From CAG-791 sp002392385 (lineage in GTDB: Bacteria > Bacillota > Clostridia > Lachnospirales > Lachnospiraceae): a stretch of DNA of 44,889 nt. Shown piece after piece: positions 6,555 to 15,017 of this stretch (its first letter is position 1; every line of letters begins with the position of its first letter). Below the pieces are notes generated by a model that saw only the letters and a program-made list of their open reading frames with translations, was not told the DNA's origin and made no database searches. Position numbers and translations under genes: made by a program. The stretch covers positions 1 to 44,889 of the forward strand of contig CAMOIU010000016.1 of assembly GCA_946616295.1 (NCBI GenBank). Direction: 5' to 3'.

Positions 6555-8984
6555 TTACTTCAGCGAATCGGCTGTCTTGTTGCGTCCGTTCTGCCGGAGG
6601 AATCCGCCGATCAGTCCGCCTACGCCCTTCAGGAAGGAGACACCGTGTCCGTTCACGATGGTCAGGATGGATTCGCACATCTCCTGGCTGACCATGCCGC
6701 CCGCCATCTTGCCGATGGCACGGAAAGGCATGTTATAGATGAAGGTGATGTTGAGGTCCGGCTCACCCTTCTCGATGCTCTTGTTGAGCATGGCCGTCAT
6801 GATCTTGTAGACCAGACGCGCCTTCAGGCTCTTGGCGTAGTAGAGCTGGCAGATGGCGTCATTCATGGTCAGGGTGCCGCTCCAGCTGCCGTCCGGGATC
6901 TCATGGCCGAGAAGCTTGGTATACTCTTCATCGGATACCTTGAGGATATCGGCCTTCACATAGCTGGGCAGATCGCTCAGCTCATAAGGAAGCTCGGCAT
7001 CGGTGCCTGCCACGGTGACACTGCCGCTGAGGCGGATATCCGCCACGGAGGCGCCGATCAGGATCTTGTACTCACCGCCGTCGATCTCGAAGCGGTTGGT
7101 CTTGGTGTTGAAGTAACGGAAGGCCTTGTCATCCAGAGGAATGGTCACTTCTCTGCTCTCGCCGGCCTTCAGGAAGACCTTGGTGAAGCCCTTCAGTTCC
7201 TTGACGGGACGGTAGATCTTCGGAGCGACCGCGCTCACATAGAGCTGGGCCACTTCGGCGCCGTCCACCTTGCCCGTATTGGTCAGGGTGAAGGTGGCTG
7301 CCTTGTCGGTCACCTTCAGATCACTGTACTCGAAGGTGGTGTAGGACAGGCCGAATCCGAAGGGGAAGAGGACCGGCACCTGCGCCGTCTCAAAGTAGCG
7401 ATAGCCGATATAGAGGCCCTCGCGGTATTCCAGTGTTCTCTCCTTGGCGGGGAAATAAGGAGCCGAAGGCACGTCGCTGTAGGAGACGGGATAGGTCTCG
7501 CTGAGCTTGCCGGAAGGGTTCACCTGGCCCAGGATGACCTTCAGGACCGCGGAGGCGCCTGCCTGTCCGCAGAGATAGCCGTGCACCAGGGCCTTGCACT
7601 TGTCCAGCCAGGGCATTTCCACGGCGCTGCCGGCGCTCATGACGACGATGATGTTCTCGTTGACTTCCGCCACAGCGTTCAGCAGATCGATCTGGCTCTG
7701 GGGCAGACGCATGTGGCTGCGGTCCAGGCCCTCGGACTCGGAGATCTCGTCGAGGCCCATGTAGAGGAGGACATAATCCGCCTTGCGTGCCAGTTCCACG
7801 GCCTCCGCCTGCATGGCCGGATCGCCCTTGCCGACACGGGGATAGCCGGCAGCGAAGCCGACCATATCCAGGTCGAAATTGCCGATGACATCCAGGGTGT
7901 TGTCCAGTTTGGTGCAGTTGACGACGGAAGAACCGGCGCCCTGATAACGGGCCTTCTGGGCGAACTCGCCGATCACGGCCACCTTGCTGCCGGCTGCCAG
8001 AGGCAGGATGCCGCCTTCGTTCCTGAGCAGAACGATGGACTGCTCGCTGGCCTTCATGGCCATGGCGTGGTGCGCCTCGATGTCAAAGGTCTGGCCCTTG
8101 ACGGCATCGCAGGCCGCGCGGGTGGGGAATACCACCTCCAGGAGCTCGTCGACACGTCTGTCCACCAGTTCCTCGGAGATTCTTCCCTCCTTGACCGCCT
8201 TGATCAGCTGGTCGCCGGAGTCGCCGCCGCAGGTGGGCATTTCCAGATGAGAACCGGCACGCACGCCTTCCACATAATCATTGGAAGCGCCCCAGTCGGA
8301 TACGACAAAACCGCTGAAGCCCCATTCGTCACGAAGGATCTCCTGAAGGAGATGCTCGTTCTCGTTGGCATAGACGCCGTTGATCATGTTGTAGGAGGAC
8401 ATGATGCTCTTGGGATCGGATTCCTTGACCACGATCTCGAAGCCGGTGAGATAGATCTCCCGCAGCGTGCGCTCGTCCACGATACTGTCGGAAGCCTGCC
8501 GGCGGAGCTCGGTATTATTGGCCGCGAAGTGCTTGGGGCAGGCGGAGACACCCTTGGACTGGATGCCGCGCACATAACCGGCCGCCATCTTGCCGGCCAG
8601 ATAAGGATCTTCCGAGAAATACTCAAAGTTTCTTCCGCAGAGCGGGCTTCTCTTCATGTTGAGGCCGGGGCCCAGAAGGACGCAGACGTCCTGCACGGCC
8701 GCCTCTTCGCCCAGATACTGGCCCATCTCCTCGCCCAGGGCGGGATCCCAGCTGTTGGCCATGGTGGCCGCCGTCGGGAAGCAGGTGGCGGGCAGAGAGC
8801 CGTTCAGACCCAGCTGGTCGCCGGCGCCTTCCTGTTTACGGATTCCGTGAGGGCCGTCGGACAGGGTCATGGAAGGAATTCCGGCACTCTCATAGTCCCT
8901 GGAGGACCAGAAGTCCTTGCCGGAAAGGATATAGCATTTCTGTTCCAACGACATTTTATCGATTACATCCTGATGTTTCAGCAT
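6555..8984 (-). CDS. Cytoplasmic GH3 beta-glucosidase with C-terminal extension
   Basis: An 809-residue GH3 enzyme with the standard order: TIM barrel (about 1-310), alpha/beta C domain (about 330-560), fibronectin-III-like domain (about 570-670), and an unusual C-terminal region (about 670-809). The barrel shows SDGPHGIR, GRNFEYFSEDP, KHFAANN and the nucleophile Asp in VVSDWGA near 229. There is no signal peptide or membrane anchor, so it should hydrolyse imported beta-glucosides. The ATG at 8982-8984 follows AAAGGGGA; an ATG ten codons upstream lacks such a site. The extension includes LNITFIYNMPFRAIGKM and a Gly-rich VGGLIGGF stretch and resembles extra domains seen in some gut-bacterial GH3 proteins. 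Its promoter shares the operator of the membrane GH3. Confidence 0.93.
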   Translation of the reverse strand: MLKHQDVIDKMSLEQKCYILSGKDFWSSRDYESAGIPSMTLSDGPHGIRKQEGAGDQLGLNGSLPATCFPTAATMANSWDPALGEEMGQYLGEEAAVQDVCVLLGPGLNMKRSPLCGRNFEYFSEDPYLAGKMAAGYVRGIQSKGVSACPKHFAANNTELRRQASDSIVDERTLREIYLTGFEIVVKESDPKSIMSSYNMINGVYANENEHLLQEILRDEWGFSGFVVSDWGASNDYVEGVRAGSHLEMPTCGGDSGDQLIKAVKEGRISEELVDRRVDELLEVVFPTRAACDAVKGQTFDIEAHHAMAMKASEQSIVLLRNEGGILPLAAGSKVAVIGEFAQKARYQGAGSSVVNCTKLDNTLDVIGNFDLDMVGFAAGYPRVGKGDPAMQAEAVELARKADYVLLYMGLDEISESEGLDRSHMRLPQSQIDLLNAVAEVNENIIVVMSAGSAVEMPWLDKCKALVHGYLCGQAGASAVLKVILGQVNPSGKLSETYPVSYSDVPSAPYFPAKERTLEYREGLYIGYRYFETAQVPVLFPFGFGLSYTTFEYSDLKVTDKAATFTLTNTGKVDGAEVAQLYVSAVAPKIYRPVKELKGFTKVFLKAGESREVTIPLDDKAFRYFNTKTNRFEIDGGEYKILIGASVADIRLSGSVTVAGTDAELPYELSDLPSYVKADILKVSDEEYTKLLGHEIPDGSWSGTLTMNDAICQLYYAKSLKARLVYKIMTAMLNKSIEKGEPDLNITFIYNMPFRAIGKMAGGMVSQEMCESILTIVNGHGVSFLKGVGGLIGGFLRQNGRNKTADSLK

Positions 8985-9024
8985 ACATTCCCCTTTCTGT
9001 TGTTGACAGATCATATTTGCCCCT

Positions 9025-9092
9025 ATTGTAATCGATTATGGCCCCGGAGGGTAATAATTGTCATAAATGGTCCGGAAGACGGCATAAACTGT
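9025..9092 (-). promoter_or_regulatory. Promoter of cytoplasmic GH3 with LytTR-type operator
   Basis: The minus strand has a -10 TACAAT (9025-9030) and no clear -35. Upstream are two half-sites exactly 21 bp apart: ACCATTTAT (9063-9071, 8 of 9 to the LytTR consensus) and ACAGTTTAT (9084-9092, 9 of 9). The gap from -10 to the proximal half-site is 32 bp, against 31 bp at the membrane GH3 promoter. The flanks are also alike (TTTATGACA here, TTTGTGACA there). Confidence 0.7.
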
Positions 9093-9111
9093 CGAACTTG
9101 TTCAGCCCGCT

Positions 9112-9867
9112 TCACTGTCCGGCGTTCTCCGCCCCCTCTGTCTGCTCTTCCGTCTGCTCTTCGGTCTCTTCCGTCAGTTCCCCTGCCGCCGCGTTCAGGT
9201 CCTCTTCCGTCTCCGGCAGGGACGCCTCTCCGAAATAGGCGGTATAGCACTCACGGAAGTTTCTTGTCTGCGGATCTCCGTAGACCCTGCGCACGGTCAC
9301 GGTGTTCCACAGCGGCAGGTTCATATCGCTGTCGATCCCGTCCGTGAAGGCATTGTAGCGCTCCGTGAAGGAGGTCCCCAGACTCCTGTAGACCTTGACG
9401 GCCAGGGCGTAGTCCATCATCATGTTCTGCAGCTCTTCTTCGGTCAGGCCTATAAAGACGCGCTCGTCGTCGGTCAGTGAGCCGAAATAATCCGAAGCGG
9501 CCCGGCGGCACTGGTCCGTCTCCGCGTTGGTCAGCATGATGTTGTCGCGCACGGCCAGCAGATTCAGGGCCTTGACGCGGGACACCTCGGAGAGGGCCTT
9601 GTTGCGCAGGACCTCTTTGAGCCTGCCCTCTGTATCCTCCGCCCAAATGGTGGTCCCGAACATCCGCTCGCACTGTTTCTGCAGGTCCAGCAGATAGACC
9701 ATGTACTCGCCCACCTGGCAGGATCCGCTCCCGATGCGGAAGAGTTCCTTCTCTCCCAGGCCTCTGGTCATCACGACCCTGCTGCCGCAGCCGGTCAGGA
9801 GGGCCGCCGTCATCACTGTCACGCAGAGCAGGACCGCGGCTGTTCTTTTAATCCTCTGTCTGAACAC
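9112..9867 (-). CDS. Lipoprotein with SurA-like chaperone domain
   Basis: A 251-residue predicted lipoprotein. The signal peptide has basic residues (RQRIKR), a hydrophobic core and the lipobox LLTGC, so it is lipidated at Cys 27 and faces outward. The helical middle (about 40-170), with stretches such as CQVGEYMVYLLDLQKQ and NKALSEVSRVKALNLLA, resembles the SurA/PrsA N-terminal chaperone region. No parvulin isomerase domain is present. The tail is Glu/Thr-rich and low in complexity. Its start overlaps the folA end by 20 bases, so it is translationally coupled as the last gene of the thyA-folA operon. A role in folding exported proteins is inferred from fold resemblance only. Confidence 0.7.
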   Translation of the reverse strand: MFRQRIKRTAAVLLCVTVMTAALLTGCGSRVVMTRGLGEKELFRIGSGSCQVGEYMVYLLDLQKQCERMFGTTIWAEDTEGRLKEVLRNKALSEVSRVKALNLLAVRDNIMLTNAETDQCRRAASDYFGSLTDDERVFIGLTEEELQNMMMDYALAVKVYRSLGTSFTERYNAFTDGIDSDMNLPLWNTVTVRRVYGDPQTRNFRECYTAYFGEASLPETEEDLNAAAGELTEETEEQTEEQTEGAENAGQ

Positions 9868-10378
9868 GCTCGTCCCTCCTGCATCCTCCGCCGGTGCGCA
9901 CGTATGTGCAGAAGGTATACGGCACGTCGAAGAAGGTCATCTCATCGCTCTCGGAGGCCAGTGTCCAGTCCGGATCCGCATCCAGATCCGGCAGGAAGGC
10001 ATCCGCTTCATATTCATAATCGATCCTGGTCACGATGGCCGTGTCGCAGTAGGGCAGGAACTGTCTGTAGACAGTCTCTCCGCCGATGATGTAGATCTCA
10101 TCCTCCGGCACGTCCCTGAGAAGGTCCAGGGCCTCCTCCAGGCTGTGGACCACCTCGGCCCCGCGCACTGTCCTGCCGGTGTCTCTGGACAGGATCACGT
10201 TGCGCCGGCCGTCCAGGGGCTGCGCCAGCGGGAAGGTCTCTAATGTTTTTCTCCCGTAGACGATGGTCTTGCCCATGGTCTCCTGCCGGAACATACGCTG
10301 GTCCCCGGGGATGCGTACCAGCAGGCTCCCTTTATTTCCGATGCTCCAGCCTCTGTCTGCTGCCGCGATCAGTTTCAT
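9848..10378 (-). CDS. folA: Dihydrofolate reductase
   Basis: A 176-residue DHFR, reducing dihydrofolate to tetrahydrofolate with NADPH. It shows the N-terminal MKLIAAADRGWSIGNKGSLL (substrate/cofactor loop), VYGRKTLETFP (the usual MGRKTxxS/FP), RNVILSRD, and IYIIGGETVYRQFLP (the GGxxhY motif). I use the ATG at 10376-10378, where homology starts. A longer frame adds 19 residues of reverse-complement thyA end. It starts 22 bases after thyA. ThyA produces dihydrofolate, which this enzyme recycles, so the pairing is metabolically coherent. The C-terminus (about 160-176) is charged and slightly longer than minimal DHFRs. Confidence 0.95.
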   Translation of the reverse strand: MKLIAAADRGWSIGNKGSLLVRIPGDQRMFRQETMGKTIVYGRKTLETFPLAQPLDGRRNVILSRDTGRTVRGAEVVHSLEEALDLLRDVPEDEIYIIGGETVYRQFLPYCDTAIVTRIDYEYEADAFLPDLDADPDWTLASESDEMTFFDVPYTFCTYVRTGGGCRRDERVQTED

Positions 10379-10400
10379 ATCTTCAGTTCCTTTCCACGTG

Positions 10401-11249
10401 TCAGATGGCCACCGGGATGTCCCGGATCTGCTCATGTGTCACATAATTCTCCACAGATACATCGTCCTTGGTGAAGGCATAGAAATCCTTGACCTCCGGA
10501 TTGAGCCGGAAGGCGGGCGCCGGCAGGGGCTCCCTGGATATGAGCTCCCGGATCAGGGGGATATGCCTGTCATAGATGTGGGCGTCGGCGATGACGTGCA
10601 CCAGCTCGCCCACCTGCATGTCACAGACCTGGGCCAGCATGTGCAGGAGCACGGCGTACTGGACCACGTTCCAGTTGTTGGCGGTCAGCACGTCCTGGGA
10701 GCGCTGGTTGAGGATGGCGTTGAGGGTGAGCCTGTCCTCCCCGGGCTTCTGCGTGACATTGAAGGTCATGCTGTAGGCGCAGGGATAGAGCTTCATCTCA
10801 TGCAGGTCCTGGTGGACATAGATATTGGTCATGATCCGGCGGCTGAAGGGATTGTTCTTCAGGTCATAGATCACCCGGTCCACCTGGTCCATCATGCCTT
10901 CCCTGTACTGGTGCCTGACGCCCATCTGGTAGCCGTAGGCCTTGCCGATGGAACCGTTCTCGTCTGCCCACTCGTCCCAGATATGGCTGGAGAGATCGTG
11001 GATGTTGTTGGATTTCTTCTGCCAGATCCACAGGACCTCGTCCGTGGCGCTCTTGAGGGCCGTGCGCCGCAGTGTCAGCAGGGGGAATTCCTCTGACAGG
11101 TCATAGCGGTTGACGACGCCGAATTTCTTGATGGTATAGGCCGGCGTTCCGTCCGGCCAGTGGGGACGTACCTTCTCCCCCTCTGTGCTGGTGCCGTTCT
11201 CCAGAATGTCCCGGCACATGGCGATGAAGATCTGATCCGCTCTGCTCAT
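10401..11249 (-). CDS. thyA: Thymidylate synthase
   Basis: A 282-residue ThyA, methylating dUMP to dTMP with methylene-tetrahydrofolate. The catalytic Cys lies in LYPCAYSMTFNV rather than the common PPCH context, followed by LNQRSQDVLTANNWNVVQYA, where classical enzymes have RSxDxxLGxPFN. Tyr/Asp contacts near the end (HIYDRHIPLI) are kept. These are variations seen in one clostridial branch of ThyA rather than damage. The ATG follows GGGAGG. It lies 42 bases after the beta-CASP nuclease gene and 22 before folA. Confidence 0.95.
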   Translation of the reverse strand: MSRADQIFIAMCRDILENGTSTEGEKVRPHWPDGTPAYTIKKFGVVNRYDLSEEFPLLTLRRTALKSATDEVLWIWQKKSNNIHDLSSHIWDEWADENGSIGKAYGYQMGVRHQYREGMMDQVDRVIYDLKNNPFSRRIMTNIYVHQDLHEMKLYPCAYSMTFNVTQKPGEDRLTLNAILNQRSQDVLTANNWNVVQYAVLLHMLAQVCDMQVGELVHVIADAHIYDRHIPLIRELISREPLPAPAFRLNPEVKDFYAFTKDDVSVENYVTHEQIRDIPVAI

Positions 11250-11291
11250 GTATATTTCCTCCCGGTGTGCTCTGCGCCTTATGGCCTCGGA

Positions 11292-12896
11292 TCACCTTTT
11301 ATACTTTTCAAATAGTGCTTTCAGTTCCTTGGTGAAGCGCTCCTTCTCCTTGTTGGGCAGTCCCTCGCTGGCCTCGATGAGGCTGGTGATCTGCCTGCCC
11401 GCCAGACGGAGGGCGGTGAAGGTATCGCTGACAGACCGCGCGGCCTGGGCTCTCTCGATGGGGATCCCTTCCGTCCGCTCGATGAACTTACCGCTGGCCA
11501 GGTCATACCGGGTGCCGCTGTAGGGCGCCATGGCCCGCAGCCCCTTCTCCTCTTCCAGAGCCTGGGCGAAGCTGTCTGTCGTCTCGCCCTCTCCGTGCAC
11601 GACAAAGACCTGTTTAGGCTTGGTGGTAAAACCGTCGATCCAGTCCATCAGGCCCTGTCTGTCGGCGTGACCGGACATGCCCTTCATGGAGACGATCTGG
11701 GCGCGCACCGCCACGTCGTCGCCGAAAAGGCGGATCTCCTGCGCGCCGTCGAGAAGCTTTCTTCCCGGCGAGCCTTCCGTCTGGTAGCCCACGAAGAGAA
11801 TGGTGCTCTCCGGTCTCCAGAGATTGTATTTGAGATGGTGGCGGATGCGGCCGGCATCGCACATGCCGGAGGCGCTGATGATGACCTTGGGCTCCGGATC
11901 CGTGTTGATAGCCTTGGACTCGTCCGTGGTGATGGACAGGTGCAGGCCCGGGAAGTCCAGGGGCAGCAAGCCCCCGTGCAACAGCTTCAGAGTCTGCTCG
12001 TCGTAATAGGACAGGTCGGTGTCATAGAAGACCTGGGTGGCCTCCGCAGCCAGGGGGCTGTCCACGTAGACAGGGAAATCGCCCATGTCCGCCAGGATTC
12101 CGCGTTCCTTGATCTCACGGATGTAATAGAGCATGATCTGGGTGCGCCCCACGGCAAAAGCGGGGATCACCAGGTTGCCGCCCCTTCCCAGGGTCTCCCG
12201 GATCAGGCCGGCCAGCTCCGCGGCGTGATCCTCATTGTCGATCTCATGGATGCGCGTGCCGTAGGTGGACTCGATGACCACGTAATCCGCCTCCGCCGTC
12301 ATCTGAGGGTCCTTGAGGAGGGGCTGCGACTTGTTGCCGATATCGCCCGAGAAGACGATCTTCTTCTCAATACCGCCCTCCGTCAGCCACAGCTCGATGC
12401 TGGCGCTGCCCAGCAGATGGCCGATATCGGTGAAGCGGAACCGCACGCCCTCGCACAGGGTGTGGATCTTCCCGTAGGTGTAGGGCTTGAAGAGACGGAT
12501 GGTCTCTATGGCATCCTCCATGGTATAGACGGGCTCCACCCTGTCCGACTCATGCCTGCGTTCGGACCTCTTGTTCTTGTATTCCGCCTCCTGCATCTGA
12601 ATATGGGCGGAGTCCCGCAGCATGATATCACAGAGAGCGGCCGTGGCGCCCGTAGCTATAATGGCGCCCCTAAAGCCGTCGTGATAGAGCTTGGGGAGCA
12701 TGCCGCTGTGATCGATATGGGCGTGGGTCAGCAGTACATAGTCGATCTCTGACGGCCGCACCGGCAGGTCCGCGTTGACGAACAGGTCCCTTCCCTGCTC
12801 CATGCCGCAGTCCACCAGCAGGCGTTTGCCGCCCACCTGCAGATAATGACAGCTTCCCGTCACCTCATGATCCGCGCCTATGAATATCAGTTCCAT
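11292..12896 (-). CDS. Beta-CASP metallo-beta-lactamase-fold ribonuclease
   Basis: A 534-residue protein with a metallo-beta-lactamase core (HAHIDHSG near 58, GHLLGSAS, FSGDIGN), a beta-CASP insert (about 190-390) and the C-terminal RMMBL region with SGHADRQGL. This is the CPSF-73/YSH1-like architecture of zinc-dependent RNA-processing nucleases. Bacterial members have endo- or 5' exonuclease activity in a few studied cases. An AGGAG site precedes the ATG. The last ~60 residues (from IERTEGIPIERA) form a helical, charged tail ending LFEKYKR. It sits in the same leftward operon as thyA. Substrate RNA is unknown. Confidence 0.88.
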   Translation of the reverse strand: MELIFIGADHEVTGSCHYLQVGGKRLLVDCGMEQGRDLFVNADLPVRPSEIDYVLLTHAHIDHSGMLPKLYHDGFRGAIIATGATAALCDIMLRDSAHIQMQEAEYKNKRSERRHESDRVEPVYTMEDAIETIRLFKPYTYGKIHTLCEGVRFRFTDIGHLLGSASIELWLTEGGIEKKIVFSGDIGNKSQPLLKDPQMTAEADYVVIESTYGTRIHEIDNEDHAAELAGLIRETLGRGGNLVIPAFAVGRTQIMLYYIREIKERGILADMGDFPVYVDSPLAAEATQVFYDTDLSYYDEQTLKLLHGGLLPLDFPGLHLSITTDESKAINTDPEPKVIISASGMCDAGRIRHHLKYNLWRPESTILFVGYQTEGSPGRKLLDGAQEIRLFGDDVAVRAQIVSMKGMSGHADRQGLMDWIDGFTTKPKQVFVVHGEGETTDSFAQALEEEKGLRAMAPYSGTRYDLASGKFIERTEGIPIERAQAARSVSDTFTALRLAGRQITSLIEASEGLPNKEKERFTKELKALFEKYKR

Positions 12897-12928
12897 AATC
12901 CCGCTCCTGTATTACGCTTTATGTCGTG

Positions 12929-13002
12929 TTTCTGCGCTGCGTCTGAATCTGGGCTGCGCCTGTTTCTGCGCTGCGCCTGATTCTGCGCCGCGCCTGATTC
13001 TC
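12929..13002. repeat. Degenerate 17-18-bp tandem repeat
   Basis: About four copies of a unit like TTCTGCGCTGCGCCTGA fill the gap between the TraX-like gene and the beta-CASP nuclease gene. No coding or regulatory role is evident. Confidence 0.7.
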
Positions 13003-13007
13003 CGGGC

Positions 13008-13784
13008 CTACCAGGTCCCGATCAGGATCCTTTTCACCAGAAGGATGGCCATCAGATGAAGAGGATAGAAGAAATAGAAGGTATACCTGTGCTGCCGTCC
13101 CCTCTGCCCGCTGTAGAGCCAGGTCAGCAGGACCCCGCCTATGGACAGGAGCTCCGTCTCGCTGTAGAGGCTCAGGCAGATCCACTCCGCTGTCAGGGCC
13201 ATCTCCCTGAAGCCGTGGAAATAATAGAGCAGGACGATACACAGAACGCCGCCCCATCGATAATCCGTCCGCAGGACCCAGGCAAGCCCCGCGCCCGCGC
13301 CTGCCGCGAGCCAGGTCACTGCCTCGCCGGCGGCCGTCAGGACAGCCCTGTGCCGGGGCGCTCCCTGCTCCGCCGCGTACCGGAAACCCTTCCGGATCTC
13401 CTCCATGGCCCAGATCGTCGCCAGCCCGATGGCCAGCGTGAAGAGGGTATTGGGCCTGGCCGCCTTGATATCCCCCCATATGACCGCGCCGAAAAAGGGC
13501 TGGGCCACACATCCTGTCACGAGGATCCTCGTCAGATACCTGACCCGGTTCCCTGTAAGCAGGAACCCCTCCACCAGGAGGAAACAGAAAACAGGCAGGG
13601 CCGTCCGCCCGATCCCCCGGCAGATCTCATAGACAGTCACCCCCATGGGCAGACTGTATTTCAGGGCTCTCCCGTCCGCTCCTCTGGTCACCTGCAGCAG
13701 GCAGGCCGCCAGATGATCGATCACCATACAAACCGCCGCGATCCATTTGAGGACCGTAGCATCCAATCGCGGAAGTCTGTTCAT
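13008..13784 (-). CDS. TraX family membrane protein
   Basis: A 258-residue polytopic membrane protein with about seven hydrophobic segments. It has TraX-family features: the start LDATVLKWIAAVCMVIDHLA, the central IGRTALPVFCFLLVEGF, and the end YTFYFFYPLHLMAILL. TraX of the F plasmid acetylates pilin; chromosomal homologues resemble acyltransferase-3 membrane enzymes, so modification of a surface molecule is plausible. Its ATG overlaps the LOG stop as ATGA, which indicates coupling. No conjugation genes are nearby, so the name reflects homology only. Confidence 0.85.
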   Translation of the reverse strand: MNRLPRLDATVLKWIAAVCMVIDHLAACLLQVTRGADGRALKYSLPMGVTVYEICRGIGRTALPVFCFLLVEGFLLTGNRVRYLTRILVTGCVAQPFFGAVIWGDIKAARPNTLFTLAIGLATIWAMEEIRKGFRYAAEQGAPRHRAVLTAAGEAVTWLAAGAGAGLAWVLRTDYRWGGVLCIVLLYYFHGFREMALTAEWICLSLYSETELLSIGGVLLTWLYSGQRGRQHRYTFYFFYPLHLMAILLVKRILIGTW

Positions 13785-14422
13785 CTCTTAAATCCCGTCT
13801 GTCCCGGCCGTTTCCGCTGCGGCCGATTCCATCGCAGCCGTTCAGTCTCGGCCGATTCCATAGCGGTCTCTCCGTCCTCCTGCTTTCCGCCTTCCGAGAT
13901 GACCTCCGTCACTCCCTCCAGCGTGTCCGCGAACCGTATCCGCGCCAGGGATGCCGGCTCCAGCATCTGCTCCCTGACCATATCTTCAAAGAAACTCCGC
14001 AGCTTATCATAGAAGCCGTCCACATTGAAGAAAACATAGGGCTTGCGGATCCGCTCCAGCCTGCACAGGGAGATGACCTCCGAGATCTCCTCCAGTGTCC
14101 CCGTGCCGCCGGGAAGCGCCACGAAGGCATCCCCCAGCTCCAGCATATGGGCCCTGCGCTCGGAAATAGTCTCTACGGCGATGAGCTCCGTGATCCTGTC
14201 GTGATCCAGCCCCTGCTCAAGGAAGAACTGCGGCTCCACGCCGACGACCTTGCCGCCCGCGTCCAGGACCGCGTCAGCGATCACGCCCATCAGGCCGCAC
14301 TTGCTGCCTCCGTAGACCAGGGTGTGACCCTGCACGCCGATCCAGCGTCCCAGCGCCTCCGCTGCCTCTCTGTAGGACTGCCTCGCGCCATAAACACTGC
14401 CGCAATATACCGTGATACGCAT
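13781..14422 (-). CDS. LOG family protein (TIGR00730-type)
   Basis: A 213-residue Rossmann-fold protein. It has the LOG signature: VYGGSKCGLMG, the paired Arg of SERRAHML, and PGGTGTLEE near 105. Family members cleave nucleoside 5'-monophosphates at the N-glycosidic bond (LONELY GUY phosphoribohydrolases). The last ~35 residues are a repetitive Arg/Glu tail encoded by imperfect direct repeats, beyond the family core. AGAGG precedes the ATG. It is the first gene of a six-gene leftward operon. Confidence 0.9.
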   Translation of the reverse strand: MRITVYCGSVYGARQSYREAAEALGRWIGVQGHTLVYGGSKCGLMGVIADAVLDAGGKVVGVEPQFFLEQGLDHDRITELIAVETISERRAHMLELGDAFVALPGGTGTLEEISEVISLCRLERIRKPYVFFNVDGFYDKLRSFFEDMVREQMLEPASLARIRFADTLEGVTEVISEGGKQEDGETAMESAETERLRWNRPQRKRPGQTGFKR

Positions 14423-14514
14423 GGATACCTCTTCTGTGTATATAGTCCTCTATTACAGACCTCTCTACTGTATATAGAGATTTTCTGTCCCAAACATATA
14501 ATCTACCATCATTA

Positions 14515-14544
14515 AGTATACGTTTACAGCCCTTAAAAGTCCAA
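14515..14544 (-). promoter_or_regulatory. Promoter of the LOG-traX-thyA-folA operon
   Basis: On the minus strand TTGGAC (14539-14544) lies 18 bp from TATACT (14515-14520). The leader is about 85 bases and contains a short hairpin near 14463-14480. Confidence 0.5.
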
Positions 14545-14560
14545 CCCAAAACAGCGGCGC

Positions 14561-14760
14561 TTAATAAAGGAACTGCCGCTATACAAACTAAATGCATACA
14601 TTATTCCTCGGAGACACGCTCTCGCTCAGCCGGAAACGCAGCGGTACTATTATTTTTCCTTCGCCTGCGGCTTGGAAAAATAAAGTGCCGGCGTTTCCGA
14701 AAGGTCTCCGAGGAATACTGTATGCATCTGTTCACGTTGTTCAGCAGTTCCTGTTACTAA
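14561..14760. repeat. 200-bp fold-back (inverted repeat) element, MITE-like
   Basis: The two halves are imperfect reverse complements. Matching arms, outside to inside, are 14568-14576/14744-14752 (AGGAACTGC), 14592-14600/14719-14727 (ATGCATACA), 14603-14615/14704-14716 (13 bp), 14632-14639/14691-14698 (GGAAACGC) and 14651-14659/14674-14682 (TATTTTTCC), with a 14-base loop. The ends TTAATAA/TTACTAA may be terminal repeats. It contains no gene. A non-autonomous mobile element or a long structured RNA are both possible. Confidence 0.75.
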
Positions 14761-14981
14761 ATTTTCTCTTATAATGCTGGCTCTGGCACTTCAGGTAAGC
14801 CGTGAATCTGACCTTTCCTGTTTTTTCCTGTATATCTTGCCCTCTCGCACAGGTATTCTGACAGGTAGGCTGCGCGATACTCCCTGTGCCGCTTGATGCT
14901 TTACATCATCGTGGCATTGCATTGACACCGGAGGAATTGCTGCCCGTGTGGCCGCAGAGGACGCGCCACCGGGATCAGGAT

Positions 14982-15013
14982 ATAAAAAAAAGGAAAGCCT
15001 GAACGGCTTTCCG
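14982..15013 (-). terminator. Intrinsic terminator of tRNA-Gly(GCC)
   Basis: On the minus strand GGAAAGCC and GGCTTTCC form a stem around GTTCA, followed by eight T residues (14983-14990). It starts five bases after the tRNA end. Confidence 0.9.
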
Positions 15014-15017
15014 GAAG

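Noticed and set aside
5130..9347. Plus-strand open frame of about 1400 codons
   Set aside because: Antisense to the response regulator, GtrA-like and GH3 genes. The translation is rich in His/Gln/Gly without any known domain, typical of a GC-rich shadow frame.
13008..13784. Integrated conjugative element suggested by TraX
   Set aside because: No relaxase, coupling protein, integrase or attachment repeats are visible. TraX-like proteins are common on clostridial chromosomes.
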